Assembly: GCA_934646835.1 (NCBI GenBank)
Contig: CAKUES010000018.1
Location: 1-35,928 of the forward strand
Reading direction: 5' to 3'
Origin: an uncultured Coriobacteriales bacterium
Lineage (GTDB): Bacteria > Actinomycetota > Coriobacteriia > Coriobacteriales > QAMH01
Length of the DNA: 35,928 nt
Under the pieces are notes generated by a model. That model did not search any database. It was not told the origin of the DNA and was given only the letters and a program-made list of their open reading frames with translations. Position numbers and translations under genes: made by a program. Shown in pieces: positions 1-7,490 of this stretch. Each line of letters opens with the position of its first letter. Position 1 is the stretch's first letter.

Positions 1-1
1 T

Positions 2-77
2 GGGGGTATAGCTCAGCTGGGAGAGCGTCTGACTGGCAGTCAGAAGGCCAGGGGTTCGAGTCCCCTTATCTCCACCA
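2..77 (+). tRNA. tRNA-Ala, anticodon GGC
   Basis: The cloverleaf folds fully. The acceptor stem (2-8 with 67-73) carries a G3:U70 wobble, the main identity element for alanine. The anticodon stem TCTGA/TCAGA holds the loop CTGGCAG, giving anticodon GGC, which reads GCC. The T arm is AGGGG-TTCGAGT-CCCCT, and a CCA end is encoded at 75-77. It is followed at once by an intrinsic terminator. The window starts one base before the gene, so its promoter or any tRNA cluster partner is out of view. Confidence 0.96.
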
Positions 78-87
78 TCGCATGCTG

Positions 88-118
88 CAGGCCGGGATTG
101 TTCCCGGCCTGTTTTGTT
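88..118 (+). terminator. Intrinsic terminator of tRNA-Ala
   Basis: A perfect 10-bp stem, CAGGCCGGGA with TCCCGGCCTG, closes a TTGT loop and is followed by TTTTGTTATT. It lies 11 bases after the tRNA CCA end. Confidence 0.9.
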
Positions 119-128
119 ATTGGCGTAC

Positions 129-211
129 AGCAGGGGAGTGGTCGTCTGCTAGACGTCTCAATCGTTCAACATGACGGGCATGCGATGTTTCTTCGAGTTC
201 GACTCCCCGCT
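129..211 (+). other. Possible structured RNA before the purine permease (three-way junction)
   Basis: This gap (119-358) has no gene. At its start an outer stem pairs AGC-A-GGGGAGT (129-139) with ACTCCCCGCT (202-211), ten pairs with one bulged A. Inside are a hairpin CGTCT/AGACG (143-155) and a second arm made from ATCG/CGAT and CATG/CATG (161-186). The shape is a three-way junction, like purine riboswitches, but the conserved junction bases of that class are absent. It could also be a decayed tRNA or chance pairing. The rest of the gap is AT-richer (260-340) and probably carries the permease promoter, though I cannot fix its boxes. Confidence 0.25.
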
Positions 212-358
212 GATAGCCGCTTGTCGCGCAGTCTGTAACCTCACCGAAACATTCTTCACAAATCCTACATTTTCCTCATAAAAAATTCAGCATTGCTGTA
301 TGTTCCTCTGATGTGCAAAAAGCTTTCTTAGATCAGCTCGTATGCGAAAGGGGTATCA

Positions 359-1717
359 ATGGAAAAGCTTTTCAAGCTTGAAGAGCATGGCACGAATGTA
401 AAGACCGAGGTTCTGGCCGGTGTGATCACCTTCGTCTCGATGGTGTACATCCTCGCCGTCAATCCCAATATCTTGGCTGACGCGGGCATGGACGCCGCCG
501 CCGTGTTCACCGCAACGGCAGTCTCCGCTGCCTTCGGCACCCTGATCATGGCGCTTTATGCCAACTGCCCGGTTGCCCTTGCCAGCGGCATGGGCCTCAA
601 CGCCTACTTCGCCTACTCCGTCTGCATCCCGCTGGCCCAGGCCGGCGTGAGCAACCCCTGGGAAGTCGCGCTGACCGCCGTCCTCGTCGAGGGCATCGTC
701 TTTATCCTGCTGACGCTGTGCAAGTTCCGCGAGGCGCTCGTCAACGACATCCCCGACAACCTCAAGAAGGGTATCAGCGCCGGTATCGGCCTGTTCATCG
801 CCTTCGTCGGCCTCAAGGGCGCAGGCGTTGTCGCCGTCGACGCCTCCACGCTCGTCGGCCTGGGTGACTTCGCGTCCCCCGAGGTCGCGCTGGCATGCAT
901 CGGCCTGCTGATCATCGCCGTCCTCTACCATTTCAACATCACCGGCTACATCCTGTGGGGCATCCTTGCCACCTGGATCCTCGGCATGATCGCCCAGGTC
1001 GCCGGTTGGTATGTGGTCGACCCCGCTAACGGCGTCTTCTCGCTGTTCCCTGACTTCTCCACGGGCATCGCAATCGAGGTTCCCTATCTGTGCACCTTCA
1101 ACCTTGACTTCGTGGCCACCCACACCGTCGAGTTCCTGGTCATCGTCTTCTCCTTCTTGTTCGTCGATATCTTCGACACCGCTGGTACGCTCGTCGGTGT
1201 TGCCCAGAAGGGCGACATGCTCGACGAGGAGGGCAAGTTCCCCCTGGCCAAGAAGGCCCTCATGGCCGATGCCCTCGGCACCGTCGCCGGTGCCTGCCTC
1301 GGCACCTCCACTGTCACCAGCTACGTCGAGTCCAGCGCCGGCGTCACCGCAGGCGGCCGCACCGGCCTCACCGCGCTGGTCGTCGCCGCGCTCATGCTCG
1401 TCGCCATCCCGCTGTCCCCGATCTTCTTGGCCATCCCGACCTTTGCCACGACTCCTGCTCTGGTCTTCGTCGGCTTCCTGATGGCTTCCAGCGTCAAGGA
1501 CATGGATTGGTCCGAGGACGCGGCCGGCGCCGTCGGTGGCTTCTTGGCCATCATCATGATGCCCTTCACCTACTCCATCGCCAACGGCATCATGTTCGGC
1601 TTCGTGTTCTTCGTCTTGATCCGCATCTTCCAGGGTCGTGCGGGCAAGATGCACTGGGTCATGTGGATCGCATTCGCGCTCTTCGTCGCGAGGATCGCGA
1701 TGCTCGTGGTGGGCTAG
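359..1717 (+). CDS. NCS2-family purine permease (AzgA/PbuG-like)
   Basis: A 452-residue multipass membrane protein of the AzgA branch of NCS2 transporters, which import adenine, guanine or hypoxanthine with protons. Family marks are the N-terminal TEVLAGVITFVSMVYILAVNP, split here as TEVLAGVITF then VSMVYILAVNP at residues 16-36, the segment ASGMGLNAYFAYSV at about 76-89, and the FVDIFDTAGTLVGVA motif near residue 270. About 12-14 hydrophobic segments are visible and the length is normal for the family. The ATG is preceded by GAAAGGGG. The next gene is a phosphoribosyltransferase, so uptake and salvage of a purine base may be paired. The exact base transported cannot be read from sequence. 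Confidence 0.93.
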   Translation: MEKLFKLEEHGTNVKTEVLAGVITFVSMVYILAVNPNILADAGMDAAAVFTATAVSAAFGTLIMALYANCPVALASGMGLNAYFAYSVCIPLAQAGVSNPWEVALTAVLVEGIVFILLTLCKFREALVNDIPDNLKKGISAGIGLFIAFVGLKGAGVVAVDASTLVGLGDFASPEVALACIGLLIIAVLYHFNITGYILWGILATWILGMIAQVAGWYVVDPANGVFSLFPDFSTGIAIEVPYLCTFNLDFVATHTVEFLVIVFSFLFVDIFDTAGTLVGVAQKGDMLDEEGKFPLAKKALMADALGTVAGACLGTSTVTSYVESSAGVTAGGRTGLTALVVAALMLVAIPLSPIFLAIPTFATTPALVFVGFLMASSVKDMDWSEDAAGAVGGFLAIIMMPFTYSIANGIMFGFVFFVLIRIFQGRAGKMHWVMWIAFALFVARIAMLVVG

Positions 1718-1771
1718 CCTGTCCCTGCGGGTAAAAACCTGCGTGCACCCGCGCGCAAAGCAAGTACACTT

Positions 1772-1806
1772 GGGCAGGGCTCAAAGCTCTGCCCATTTGT
1801 TTTTTG
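1772..1806 (+). terminator. Intrinsic terminator between permease and phosphoribosyltransferase
   Basis: GGGCAGGGCT pairs with AGCTCTGCCC (one G-U pair) around a CAA loop, followed by ATTTGTTTTTT. It ends about 50 bases before the next ATG. It may simply end the permease mRNA or act as an attenuator if a promoter lies in 1718-1770; no riboswitch class was recognised there. Confidence 0.8.
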
Positions 1807-1857
1807 GATAAACCGCCGCGCGTTTGCGGCACGATATGCCTATCCCGAGGAGGGATC

Positions 1858-2418
1858 ATGGAGTACAAGATGAACATCGCAGGCCTCGAGCGCAGCCTGC
1901 CGCTTTTCCCGATCAACGACGACGTGTGCATCGCCGCCTTCATTCTCTTTGGCGACGTTGAGATGACCAAGCACGCCGCCGCGGAGCTGCTCAAGAACGC
2001 CCCCGAGTTCGACATCATTCTCACTGCGGAGGCTAAGAGCATCACGCTGGCCTATGAGATGACCGCCCAAGCGGGCACGAACGACTATGTCGTCGCACGC
2101 AAGGGCGTCAAGCTCTACATGGGCAGCAGGGTCGTCGAGACCGACGTGAAGTCCATCACCACCGCCAACACCCAAAAGCTCTTCTTGGGCGAGAGCGACG
2201 TTGCCAAGCTTGCAGGCAGGCGCGTCCTCATCGTCGACGACGTCATCTCCACCGGCAAGTCCCTCGAGGCCATGCAGCGCCTGGTCGAGGCCGCCGGCGG
2301 TGAGGTCGTGGGTAAGATGGCCGTTTTGGCAGAAGGCGACGCCATGGATCGTGAGGACATCTTTGCCCTCGAGAAGCTCCCGCTGTTCAACAGCGTCGGC
2401 GAGGTCTTGGAGGGCTAA
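1858..2418 (+). CDS. Phosphoribosyltransferase family protein (purine type)
   Basis: A 186-residue type I phosphoribosyltransferase. The PRPP-binding signature VLIVDDVISTGKS is at residues 123-135. The enzyme class joins a nucleobase to PRPP to give a nucleotide and pyrophosphate. Length and layout resemble adenine or xanthine phosphoribosyltransferases, but I do not see enough to name the base. The start is ATG 1858 behind GAGGAGGG; an upstream in-frame TTG at 1804 falls in the terminator and lacks a ribosome binding site. Its position after a purine permease supports a salvage role. The VanZ gene starts 6 bases after its stop, so the two are probably cotranscribed. Confidence 0.85.
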   Translation: MEYKMNIAGLERSLPLFPINDDVCIAAFILFGDVEMTKHAAAELLKNAPEFDIILTAEAKSITLAYEMTAQAGTNDYVVARKGVKLYMGSRVVETDVKSITTANTQKLFLGESDVAKLAGRRVLIVDDVISTGKSLEAMQRLVEAAGGEVVGKMAVLAEGDAMDREDIFALEKLPLFNSVGEVLEG

Positions 2419-2424
2419 GTCTCC

Positions 2425-2931
2425 GTGGCTTCTCGCAACAAGCAGATCCTCAAGGCGGCGGTGGGCATTGTGCTCGCCGCCGCTTGGTGTGTCTTCATCT
2501 TCCGGATGTCGGCTAAAGGCGGCGACGTTTCCCAGGGGATGAGCGACGGCGTCATCGCCTCTGCGATCAAGGTTCTCTACCCAGGTTTTGCGAGCATGAG
2601 CTCGGATGCTCAGGCGGCTGCGATCAACACATGGAGCTTCCCGGTGCGAAAAGCTGCTCACTTGAGCGAGTACGCCATGCTCGGTTTGCTGGCGAGCAAC
2701 GCAGTCGTGCAGGTTGCGCGGGTGTGGGGGAGCAAGGCGAGCTTGCGCAGTGAGGCGCGCAGCCTGCTCTTGCTCGCGTTTGCCCTGTGCGTGCTCTATG
2801 CGGCAAGCGACGAGTTCCACCAGCTCTTCGTCGATGGTCGCAGCGGCCAGCTGCGCGATGTGGTCATCGACTCCTGCGGCGCGGCCATCGGCGTGCTCGT
2901 TGCGCGCCTGGCACTACTGCGCAAGGGCTAA
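2425..2931 (+). CDS. VanZ-family membrane protein
   Basis: A 168-residue protein with a GTG start 6 bases after the preceding stop, suggesting translational coupling. VanZ-family signatures are RKAAHLSEYAMLGLL (about residues 74-88) and YAASDEFHQLF followed by GRSGQLRDVVIDS (about 120-145). Hydrophobic segments at about 9-27, 80-97, 109-124 and 144-162 make a four-helix membrane protein. VanZ of enterococci raises teicoplanin resistance, but most family members have no known job, and nothing here links it to glycopeptide resistance. Confidence 0.87.
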   Translation: MASRNKQILKAAVGIVLAAAWCVFIFRMSAKGGDVSQGMSDGVIASAIKVLYPGFASMSSDAQAAAINTWSFPVRKAAHLSEYAMLGLLASNAVVQVARVWGSKASLRSEARSLLLLAFALCVLYAASDEFHQLFVDGRSGQLRDVVIDSCGAAIGVLVARLALLRKG

Positions 2932-2943
2932 CGACGTGGCCAA

Positions 2944-3044
2944 GTTGGTCACCGTGCGCCAGTGACAAAGCGACCAACACCGCAAGCTCGCAGTGAAAGC
3001 GAGTCGCTTGGTGTTGGTCGCTTTCACTGGTACACGGTGACCAC
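2944..3044. repeat. Double-palindrome element, TGTRCCAGTGACA core (imperfect copy)
   Basis: The left arm (2944-2981) and right arm (3010-3044) are inverted copies with a 28-nt loop. They differ by a GCG/GTA change and a 2-base indel. The left arm is itself an inverted repeat: GTTGGTC and GACCAAC flank the core TGCGCCAGTGACA (2955-2967), giving a 35-nt module. The right arm, reversed, reads TGTACCAGTGA at the core. It fills the gap between the VanZ and guaB genes. Confidence 0.85.
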
Positions 3045-3163
3045 CTCTATCGGGAAAAGCACCATCTGTTGAATATAGATGCCCATAGTCGCACCTGTTT
3101 TGCAAACATCCCGCATAATCCGCAGAAAATGCCCTCCGTTCAGGTGTTTTGGCCACAGAGCCC

Positions 3164-3193
3164 TTGCGTGCGTGTAGTACCATGTTTTGTTAT
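3164..3193 (+). promoter_or_regulatory. Candidate guaB promoter
   Basis: TTGCGT at 3164-3169 and TGTTAT at 3188-3193 are 18 bases apart and lie about 35 bases before the guaB start. The match to the housekeeping consensus is moderate and no TSS evidence exists. Confidence 0.4.
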
Positions 3194-3226
3194 TAAACGC
3201 TTCCTAGAGACAAGGGGTTTGAGCAA

Positions 3227-4741
3227 ATGGCCTACTACTACGACGAGCCTTCGCATACTTTCAGCGAGTATCTGCTGGTTCCTGGTTACACCACGACGAA
3301 GCACATCCCGACTGACGTGAGCCTGAAGACCCCGCTCGTCCGCTACAAGAAGGGCGAGGAGTCTCCCATCACCATGAACATCCCCATGGTGTCCGCTATC
3401 ATGCAGGCTGTCTCCGGCCCCAAGCTGGCTGTTGCGCTCGCCAAGGAGGGCGGTGTCTCCTTCATCTACGGCTCCCAGTCCCCTGAGGACGAGGCCGAGA
3501 TGGTCCGCCAGGTCAAGTCCACCAAGGCTGGCTTCGTCCCCAGCGACATCGCTTTGACCCCCGAGACCACCATGGCAGAGATCGTCAAGCTCAAGGCCAA
3601 GTTCGGTCACTCCACCATGCCCGTCACCGAGGACGGCACTCCCACCGGCAAGCTGCTGGGTATCGTGACCTCTCGTGACTACCGCCCCAGCCGCATGGAC
3701 CCCGCCACCAAGGCCGCAGAGTTCATGACCCCGCGCGAGAAGCTCATCGTTGGCAAGGACGGCGTCACCCTCAAGGAAGCCAACGACATCATCTGGGATC
3801 ACAAGCTCAACGCCCTGCCCATCGTCGATGCTAACGACTGCCTCGTGAGCTTCGTCTTCCGCAAGGACTACGACTCCCACAAGGCTAATCCCCTGGAGCT
3901 TTTGGACGATCAGAAGCGCTTCATCGTCGGCGCAGGCATCAACTCCCGCGACTACGAGACCCGCGTTCCCCTGCTGCTCGAGGCTGGCGCAGACGTTTTG
4001 TGCATCGATTCCTCCGAGGGCTATTCCGATTGGCAGAAGATCACCCTCGAGTGGATCCGCGAGAACTACGGCGACAGCGTTTACGTCGGCGCTGGCAACG
4101 TCGTCGACGCAGAGGGCTTTCGCTTCCTCGCTGACGCAGGTGCGGACTTCATCAAGATCGGCATCGGCGGCGGCTCCATCTGTATCACCCGCGAGCAGAA
4201 GGGCATCGGCCGCGGCCAGGCCACTGCTGTCATCGAGGTCGCCAAGGCCCGCGACGAGTACTTCGAGGAGACCGGTATCTACATCCCGCTGTGTGCTGAC
4301 GGCGGCATCGTCCAGGACTATCACATCACCCTGGCACTGGCCATGGGCGCGGACTTCATGATGCTGGGCCGCTACTTCGCCCGCTTCGACGAGTCCCCCT
4401 CCAACAAGGTCAACGTCAACGGCAACTACATGAAGGAGTACTGGGGCGAGGGTTCCGCACGTGCTCGCAACTGGCAGCGCTACGACGTCGGTGGCGACGA
4501 GAAGAAGATGTCCTTCGTCGAGGGCGTCGACTCCTACGTTCCCTACGCAGGTCCCCTGCATGACAACGTCGAGCTGTCCCTGTCCAAGGTTCGCCACACC
4601 ATGTGCAACTGCGGCGCGCTCGACATCCCCGAGCTGCGCGACGTGGCCAAGATCACCCTGGTCTCCGCAGTCTCCATCGTCGAGGGCGGTGCTCATGACG
4701 TTCAGGTCAAGAACACCGACACCGAGGCCCGCTTCCGCTAG
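3227..4741 (+). CDS. guaB: IMP dehydrogenase, Tritrichomonas-like branch
   Basis: A 504-residue inosine-5'-monophosphate dehydrogenase, which oxidises IMP to XMP with NAD, the committed step to GMP. The TIM barrel is split by a CBS-domain pair (about residues 105-220, including SRDYRPSRMDP and IVGKDGVTLKEAN). The catalytic loop GGGSICITREQKG places the nucleophile at Cys319. The flap has WQRYDVGG with Arg418-Tyr419, the dyad that activates water. Asp261, Lys310 and Arg382 are present. From memory this matches the parasite Tritrichomonas foetus enzyme at the same numbers, over almost the whole length, far better than E. coli-type GuaB. It starts at ATG 3227 with an AAGGGG upstream, and ends in a strong terminator, so it is likely monocistronic. 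Confidence 0.95.
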   Translation: MAYYYDEPSHTFSEYLLVPGYTTTKHIPTDVSLKTPLVRYKKGEESPITMNIPMVSAIMQAVSGPKLAVALAKEGGVSFIYGSQSPEDEAEMVRQVKSTKAGFVPSDIALTPETTMAEIVKLKAKFGHSTMPVTEDGTPTGKLLGIVTSRDYRPSRMDPATKAAEFMTPREKLIVGKDGVTLKEANDIIWDHKLNALPIVDANDCLVSFVFRKDYDSHKANPLELLDDQKRFIVGAGINSRDYETRVPLLLEAGADVLCIDSSEGYSDWQKITLEWIRENYGDSVYVGAGNVVDAEGFRFLADAGADFIKIGIGGGSICITREQKGIGRGQATAVIEVAKARDEYFEETGIYIPLCADGGIVQDYHITLALAMGADFMMLGRYFARFDESPSNKVNVNGNYMKEYWGEGSARARNWQRYDVGGDEKKMSFVEGVDSYVPYAGPLHDNVELSLSKVRHTMCNCGALDIPELRDVAKITLVSAVSIVEGGAHDVQVKNTDTEARFR

Positions 4742-4770
4742 GATGCACGCAGCATAAGGCTGCCGATGAT

Positions 4771-4814
4771 AAGCGCCCTGCTTCTCGCACTGAGAGGCAG
4801 GGCGCTTTTGTTTC
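4771..4814 (+). terminator. Intrinsic terminator of guaB
   Basis: AAGCGCCCTGC (4771-4781) pairs with GCAGGGCGCTT (4797-4807); a short inner TCTC/GAGA extends the stem. TTTTGTTT follows. It lies 30 bases after the guaB stop. Confidence 0.92.
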
Positions 4815-4850
4815 GTGCGAAAACTTGGATGTTGGGGGGCGTGCGAGTGA

Positions 4851-5007
4851 ATTGCCTGAACGAAATATCATTCAGGCAATCGGCGATTACGGCGAATTTG
4901 GGCCTTTCGAGCAATTGTCTGAACGACTATTCGTTCAGACAATTGGGGTTAGCGGCGATTTGGCTCCTTTCGAGTGATCGTCTGAACGATAAATCGTTCA
5001 GACGATC
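4851..5007. repeat. Three palindromes in tandem, 63-bp period (TCTGAAC/GTTCAGA type)
   Basis: Three 30-34 bp palindromes lie at 4851-4880, 4912-4945 (15-bp arms, 4-nt loop) and 4976-5007 (15-bp arms, AA loop). All share the motif TGAAC near the inner end of the left arm. The two spacers are 31 and 30 bases and resemble each other: both hold a GGCGA-TTTGG-like core and end in CCTTTCGAG. So the true unit is a tandem repeat of about 63 bp. Two related palindromes occur at 20795-20889. The surrounding gap 4815-5457 has no credible gene. Confidence 0.85.
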
Positions 5008-5070
5008 CGGGGTGGCGCAGCTTCCGTGCAATCTTCTGGCCCTGACGCGAAGCCCAAGCTCTGCTGCAGC

Positions 5071-5183
5071 GATGGCGCCGACTTTGTCTGGTGCCTACGG
5101 GGAGGGCTGCGGGCGTTGGAAGGCGCTGCGTCAGCTTTGCAGGGATGCGAGCATGCGTAGGCGCCAGACGAAGTCGGCGCCAT
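5071..5183. repeat. Inverted pair of GGCGCC repeat units
   Basis: Two about 29-bp units face each other at 5071-5099 and 5155-5183. Each has two self-complementary GGCGCC-type hexamers about 10 bases apart, framing AGACGAAGTC or its complement (the left unit has one GGTGCC variant). Related units are at 20713, 29440 and 29520. Confidence 0.8.
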
Positions 5184-5205
5184 CAGGTCGCAACGGATTG
5201 GCGGA

Positions 5206-5291
5206 GCATCCAATGTGTACCAGTGACAAGTTGGCTACCCGGCCGAGCCCTCGGCCGGGTAGCCAACTTGTCACTGGTACACATTGGATGC
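5206..5291. repeat. Double-palindrome element, TGTRCCAGTGACA core (41-bp perfect arms)
   Basis: Arms 5206-5246 and 5251-5291 are perfectly complementary over 41 bp around a 4-nt loop (GCCC). The core TGTACCAGTGACA is at 5216-5228 and inverted at 5269-5281, and is flanked by CCAA and TTGG. No T-run follows, so a simple terminator role is unlikely. Bases 5292-5457 hold nothing I recognise other than the start region of the next gene. Confidence 0.9.
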
Positions 5292-5457
5292 CCTGACGCG
5301 ATGTCCGTTCGTTTTGGGGAGCGGTGTGTCAGCCACGTTGGGGCACTTTGCCGTCTTCGCGTGGTATTCCGGTGCTCGGCAACCTAGGCTCGTAGTAGGA
5401 TAGCTAGCGCTGTTCTTTCGCAGCATGTTCTATGCGATCTACCAAGGAGAATGTGAC

Positions 5458-6417
5458 TTGAAGGCGACCGGACCTATTCTGCTGCTCATCACTGCCGTGC
5501 TGTGGGGTTCCACCTTTGCCGCCCAGACGGCGGCTTCCGCACACGTTGACCCCTTCACGTTCAACTTCTCGCGCAACTTCATCGGCGCGCTGTTCCTCAC
5601 CGGCGTCATCGCCGTGCGCAAGCGCAACGGCCATGACAAAGCCCCTGTTGCAGCGGGCCGCGTCACCAAGGGCTTTGGCTATACGCGCAAGACGCTGGTT
5701 GTTGCCGGCGTGCTCTGCGGCGTCGTCTTGTGTGCTGCGTCCTTCTTGCAGCAGCTCGGCATCAGCTCGTACCCGGAGGGCACTGCCATCTCCGGTCGCA
5801 GCGGCTTTGTCACGGCCATCTACATGATCATGGTCGCGGTCTACGGTATCTTCGCCGGCAAGAAGGCCCATCCCATGGTCTTCATCGCCGTCGCCGTCGC
5901 GATGATTGGCATGTACTTCCTGTGCGTTCCCAACGGTTTTGGGGACATCTACGTGGGCGACTGGCTGACGCTTGCCTGCGCGCTCGGCTATGCCGCGCAC
6001 ATCATCGTCATCGACCGCTACACGCAGGTCGATGGTGTTCGCCTGTCCCGCATGCAGCTGCTCACCGCTGGCTGCATCTCGCTTGTCTGCGCCTTTGTCT
6101 TCGAGCATCCGCAGATCGCCAATATCCTGGCCGCCATCGGCCCGATCCTCGTGGCAGGCGTGCTCTCCGACGGCGTCGCCTACACCTTCCAGATCATCGC
6201 CCAAAAGACCACCGACCCGACCGTTGCCTCCATCATCATGAGCCTTGAGTCCGCTTTCGCGGCGCTTGCCGGCCTGGTGTTTCTTGGCGAGATGCTCGGC
6301 GGCATCGAGCTCTTTGGCTGTGCGCTCGTCTTTGCCGCGGTCATCCTCTCCCAGGTTCCCACCTTCATCGAGAACACGCGCCGTCGCAACGCCCTGCGCG
6401 AAGCGGCCATGAAGTAG
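5458..6417 (+). CDS. EamA/DMT-family transporter
   Basis: A 319-residue protein with ten hydrophobic segments arranged as two EamA repeats of five helices, the standard fold of drug/metabolite transporters. Near the N-terminus ITAVLWGSTFAAQ is typical of the first EamA helix; LVAGVLSDGVAYTFQIIAQ and SLESAFAALAGLVFLGE mark the second repeat. Substrate is unknown; relatives export amino acids, metabolites or toxic compounds. I chose TTG 5458 because AAGGAG (5444-5449) sits 8 bases before it; the longer in-frame start at 5425 has no such site. It converges on the MerR-type gene with a long palindrome between them. Confidence 0.88.
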   Translation: MKATGPILLLITAVLWGSTFAAQTAASAHVDPFTFNFSRNFIGALFLTGVIAVRKRNGHDKAPVAAGRVTKGFGYTRKTLVVAGVLCGVVLCAASFLQQLGISSYPEGTAISGRSGFVTAIYMIMVAVYGIFAGKKAHPMVFIAVAVAMIGMYFLCVPNGFGDIYVGDWLTLACALGYAAHIIVIDRYTQVDGVRLSRMQLLTAGCISLVCAFVFEHPQIANILAAIGPILVAGVLSDGVAYTFQIIAQKTTDPTVASIIMSLESAFAALAGLVFLGEMLGGIELFGCALVFAAVILSQVPTFIENTRRRNALREAAMK

Positions 6418-6450
6418 GGGAGTACCCCTTCCTGCAGTGACGCACGTGCG

Positions 6451-6543
6451 TCCCAAAAGGGACCTGGTCTTTTTTGGGACAGGGAGAGCGGCGAGCGGCT
6501 TGCACCTCCCACTGTCCCAAAAAAGACCAGGTCCCTTTTGGGA
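6451..6543. repeat. Double-palindrome element, AGACCAGGTC core (32-bp perfect arms)
   Basis: Arms 6451-6482 and 6512-6543 are perfectly complementary over 32 bp around a 29-nt loop. Each arm is itself an inverted repeat: TCCCAAAA and TTTTGGGA frame the core (AGACCAGGTC at 6524-6533). It lies between two convergent genes and contains T6 and A6 runs inside the arms, so it could stop transcription from either side. The same core occurs at 30485-30494. Confidence 0.88.
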
Positions 6544-6577
6544 TGCTTTGCTTTGCGAACGCTGGGCGCTGCTGTCA

Positions 6578-7423
6578 CTAGTGGATCACGTTGAGGTCGT
6601 CGGGGTTCTTGGGGATGAACTGGACGGCTACCTGCAGCGGAGCGCTGCTGCCGCTTGCAGATGCCAGCGGGTACTCCTCGAAGAAGTAAGGGCCGGGGAC
6701 CTCGTCGAAGTCCTCCATGCTCTTGATGAGGCGTGCGTAGACGTCTTCCGGGGTCTCTCCGGGCTGTTGGTCGGTCACGCCATAGCGACCTGCGGGGAAG
6801 GTGAACTCGCTGAGCTCGAGCTCTTCTGCATCTGCCGCGGTGAACTGCTCGCTTTTGCGGATGAGCAGCAGCTTCTGGTTGTCCATGACGCCTTCGAGCA
6901 CTTCTGCGCTGTCGAGCACCACGGCGCTTGGCTCGACGTGCTTGACGATGTTGGCGATATATTCCACGAGCTCTTTGTCGTCCATCTCGTCGAGCGGTTT
7001 GGAGGCCCACATGGTGAGCTCGGGGCGGTTCTCAAGGCGGATCTCGTCGTTGTTGCCCTCTTTGGTGCCGATGACGCTGCCGCTGCTCGCAAAGGAGCTG
7101 GCGAGGATTTTGCGGACGTTCATCAGATAGCTGATGCGGTTGTCGAGCGCGGCGAGGCGCACCTCGACGGTGTGCTGGCGGCGGATAGGGTCGTCCTCGT
7201 CCAGGTAGTCCTTGATCTCTGCCAGTGACATGCCGGCCTCCTTGAGGCAGGAGATGAGCAGGAAGTCCTGGTACTGATCGTGGGAGTAGCGGCGGTAGCC
7301 GTTGTCGTCGACGCGCGCGGGCTTGAGCAGATCGATGTCGTCGTAGTGGAACAAGGTTTGCTTCTTGACGCCGCAAAGCTCGGCGAACTGCCCGGTTGTG
7401 TAAAGCTGCTCCTGCTCGGTCAC
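6578..7423 (-). CDS. MerR-family transcriptional regulator with large C-terminal domain
   Basis: A 281-residue protein. Residues 6-75 form a MerR winged helix-turn-helix (YTTGQFAELCGVKKQTLFHYDDIDLLKPA, given here only by its parts YTTGQFAEL and LFHYDDIDLL), then a dimerising helix to about residue 115. The remaining about 165 residues look like a GyrI/SOUL-type effector-binding domain of the BmrR class, with FTFPAGRYGV and GPYFFEEYPL. No metal-binding cysteine set is seen, so an organic ligand is more likely than a metal. The start is GTG 7423 behind GGAGG. A 21-bp dyad lies 34 bases upstream, consistent with autoregulation and a divergent target. Confidence 0.88.
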   Translation of the reverse strand: MTEQEQLYTTGQFAELCGVKKQTLFHYDDIDLLKPARVDDNGYRRYSHDQYQDFLLISCLKEAGMSLAEIKDYLDEDDPIRRQHTVEVRLAALDNRISYLMNVRKILASSFASSGSVIGTKEGNNDEIRLENRPELTMWASKPLDEMDDKELVEYIANIVKHVEPSAVVLDSAEVLEGVMDNQKLLLIRKSEQFTAADAEELELSEFTFPAGRYGVTDQQPGETPEDVYARLIKSMEDFDEVPGPYFFEEYPLASASGSSAPLQVAVQFIPKNPDDLNVIH

Positions 7424-7453
7424 AAATTCCTCCAGTTATTTTGAAGATTTCTC

Positions 7454-7484
7454 TTGAGTATACGGTTACCGGATACTTTACATT
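7454..7484 (+). promoter_or_regulatory. MerR-type operator in a 19-bp-spaced divergent promoter
   Basis: The near-perfect dyad at 7457-7477 has the inner 19 bases GTATACGGTTACCGGATAC. On + it sits inside TTGAGT (7454-7459) - 19 bp - TACATT (7479-7484). A 19-bp spacer holding the dyad is the hallmark of promoters that MerR proteins activate by untwisting DNA. On - the dyad overlaps TATACT (7457-7462), a fair -10 box for the regulator gene itself. The + transcript would start near 7491. Confidence 0.6.
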
Positions 7485-7490
7485 TTCATT

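Noticed and set aside
129..211. A second tRNA (Ser-like, anticodon GCT)
   Set aside because: A 7-bp acceptor-like stem and a CTGCTAG loop are seen, but the T stem does not form, the anticodon stem has a mismatch, and no tRNA end is present.
119..358. Purine riboswitch of the known class
   Set aside because: The conserved J2/3 and J3/1 bases and the loop-loop kissing sequences are not found.
356..1654. Long antisense ORFs opposite real genes (also 3140-4696, 12163-14064, 14195-16399, 16769-18610, 23500-25341, 26580-28652)
   Set aside because: They mirror GC-rich third codon positions of the true genes. Their Asp/Gly/Val/Leu/His-rich peptides match no family and they lack ribosome binding sites.
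4851..5007. CRISPR array
   Set aside because: Repeat and spacer sizes fit, but the spacers resemble each other, only three units exist, the palindromes differ from one another, and no cas gene is present.
4766..5296. A 176-codon ORF on + in the gap after guaB
   Set aside because: It starts inside the guaB terminator and is translated through three palindromes and an inverted repeat. The peptide repeats (for example NCLNEISFRQS) come from the DNA repeats, and no ribosome binding site is present.
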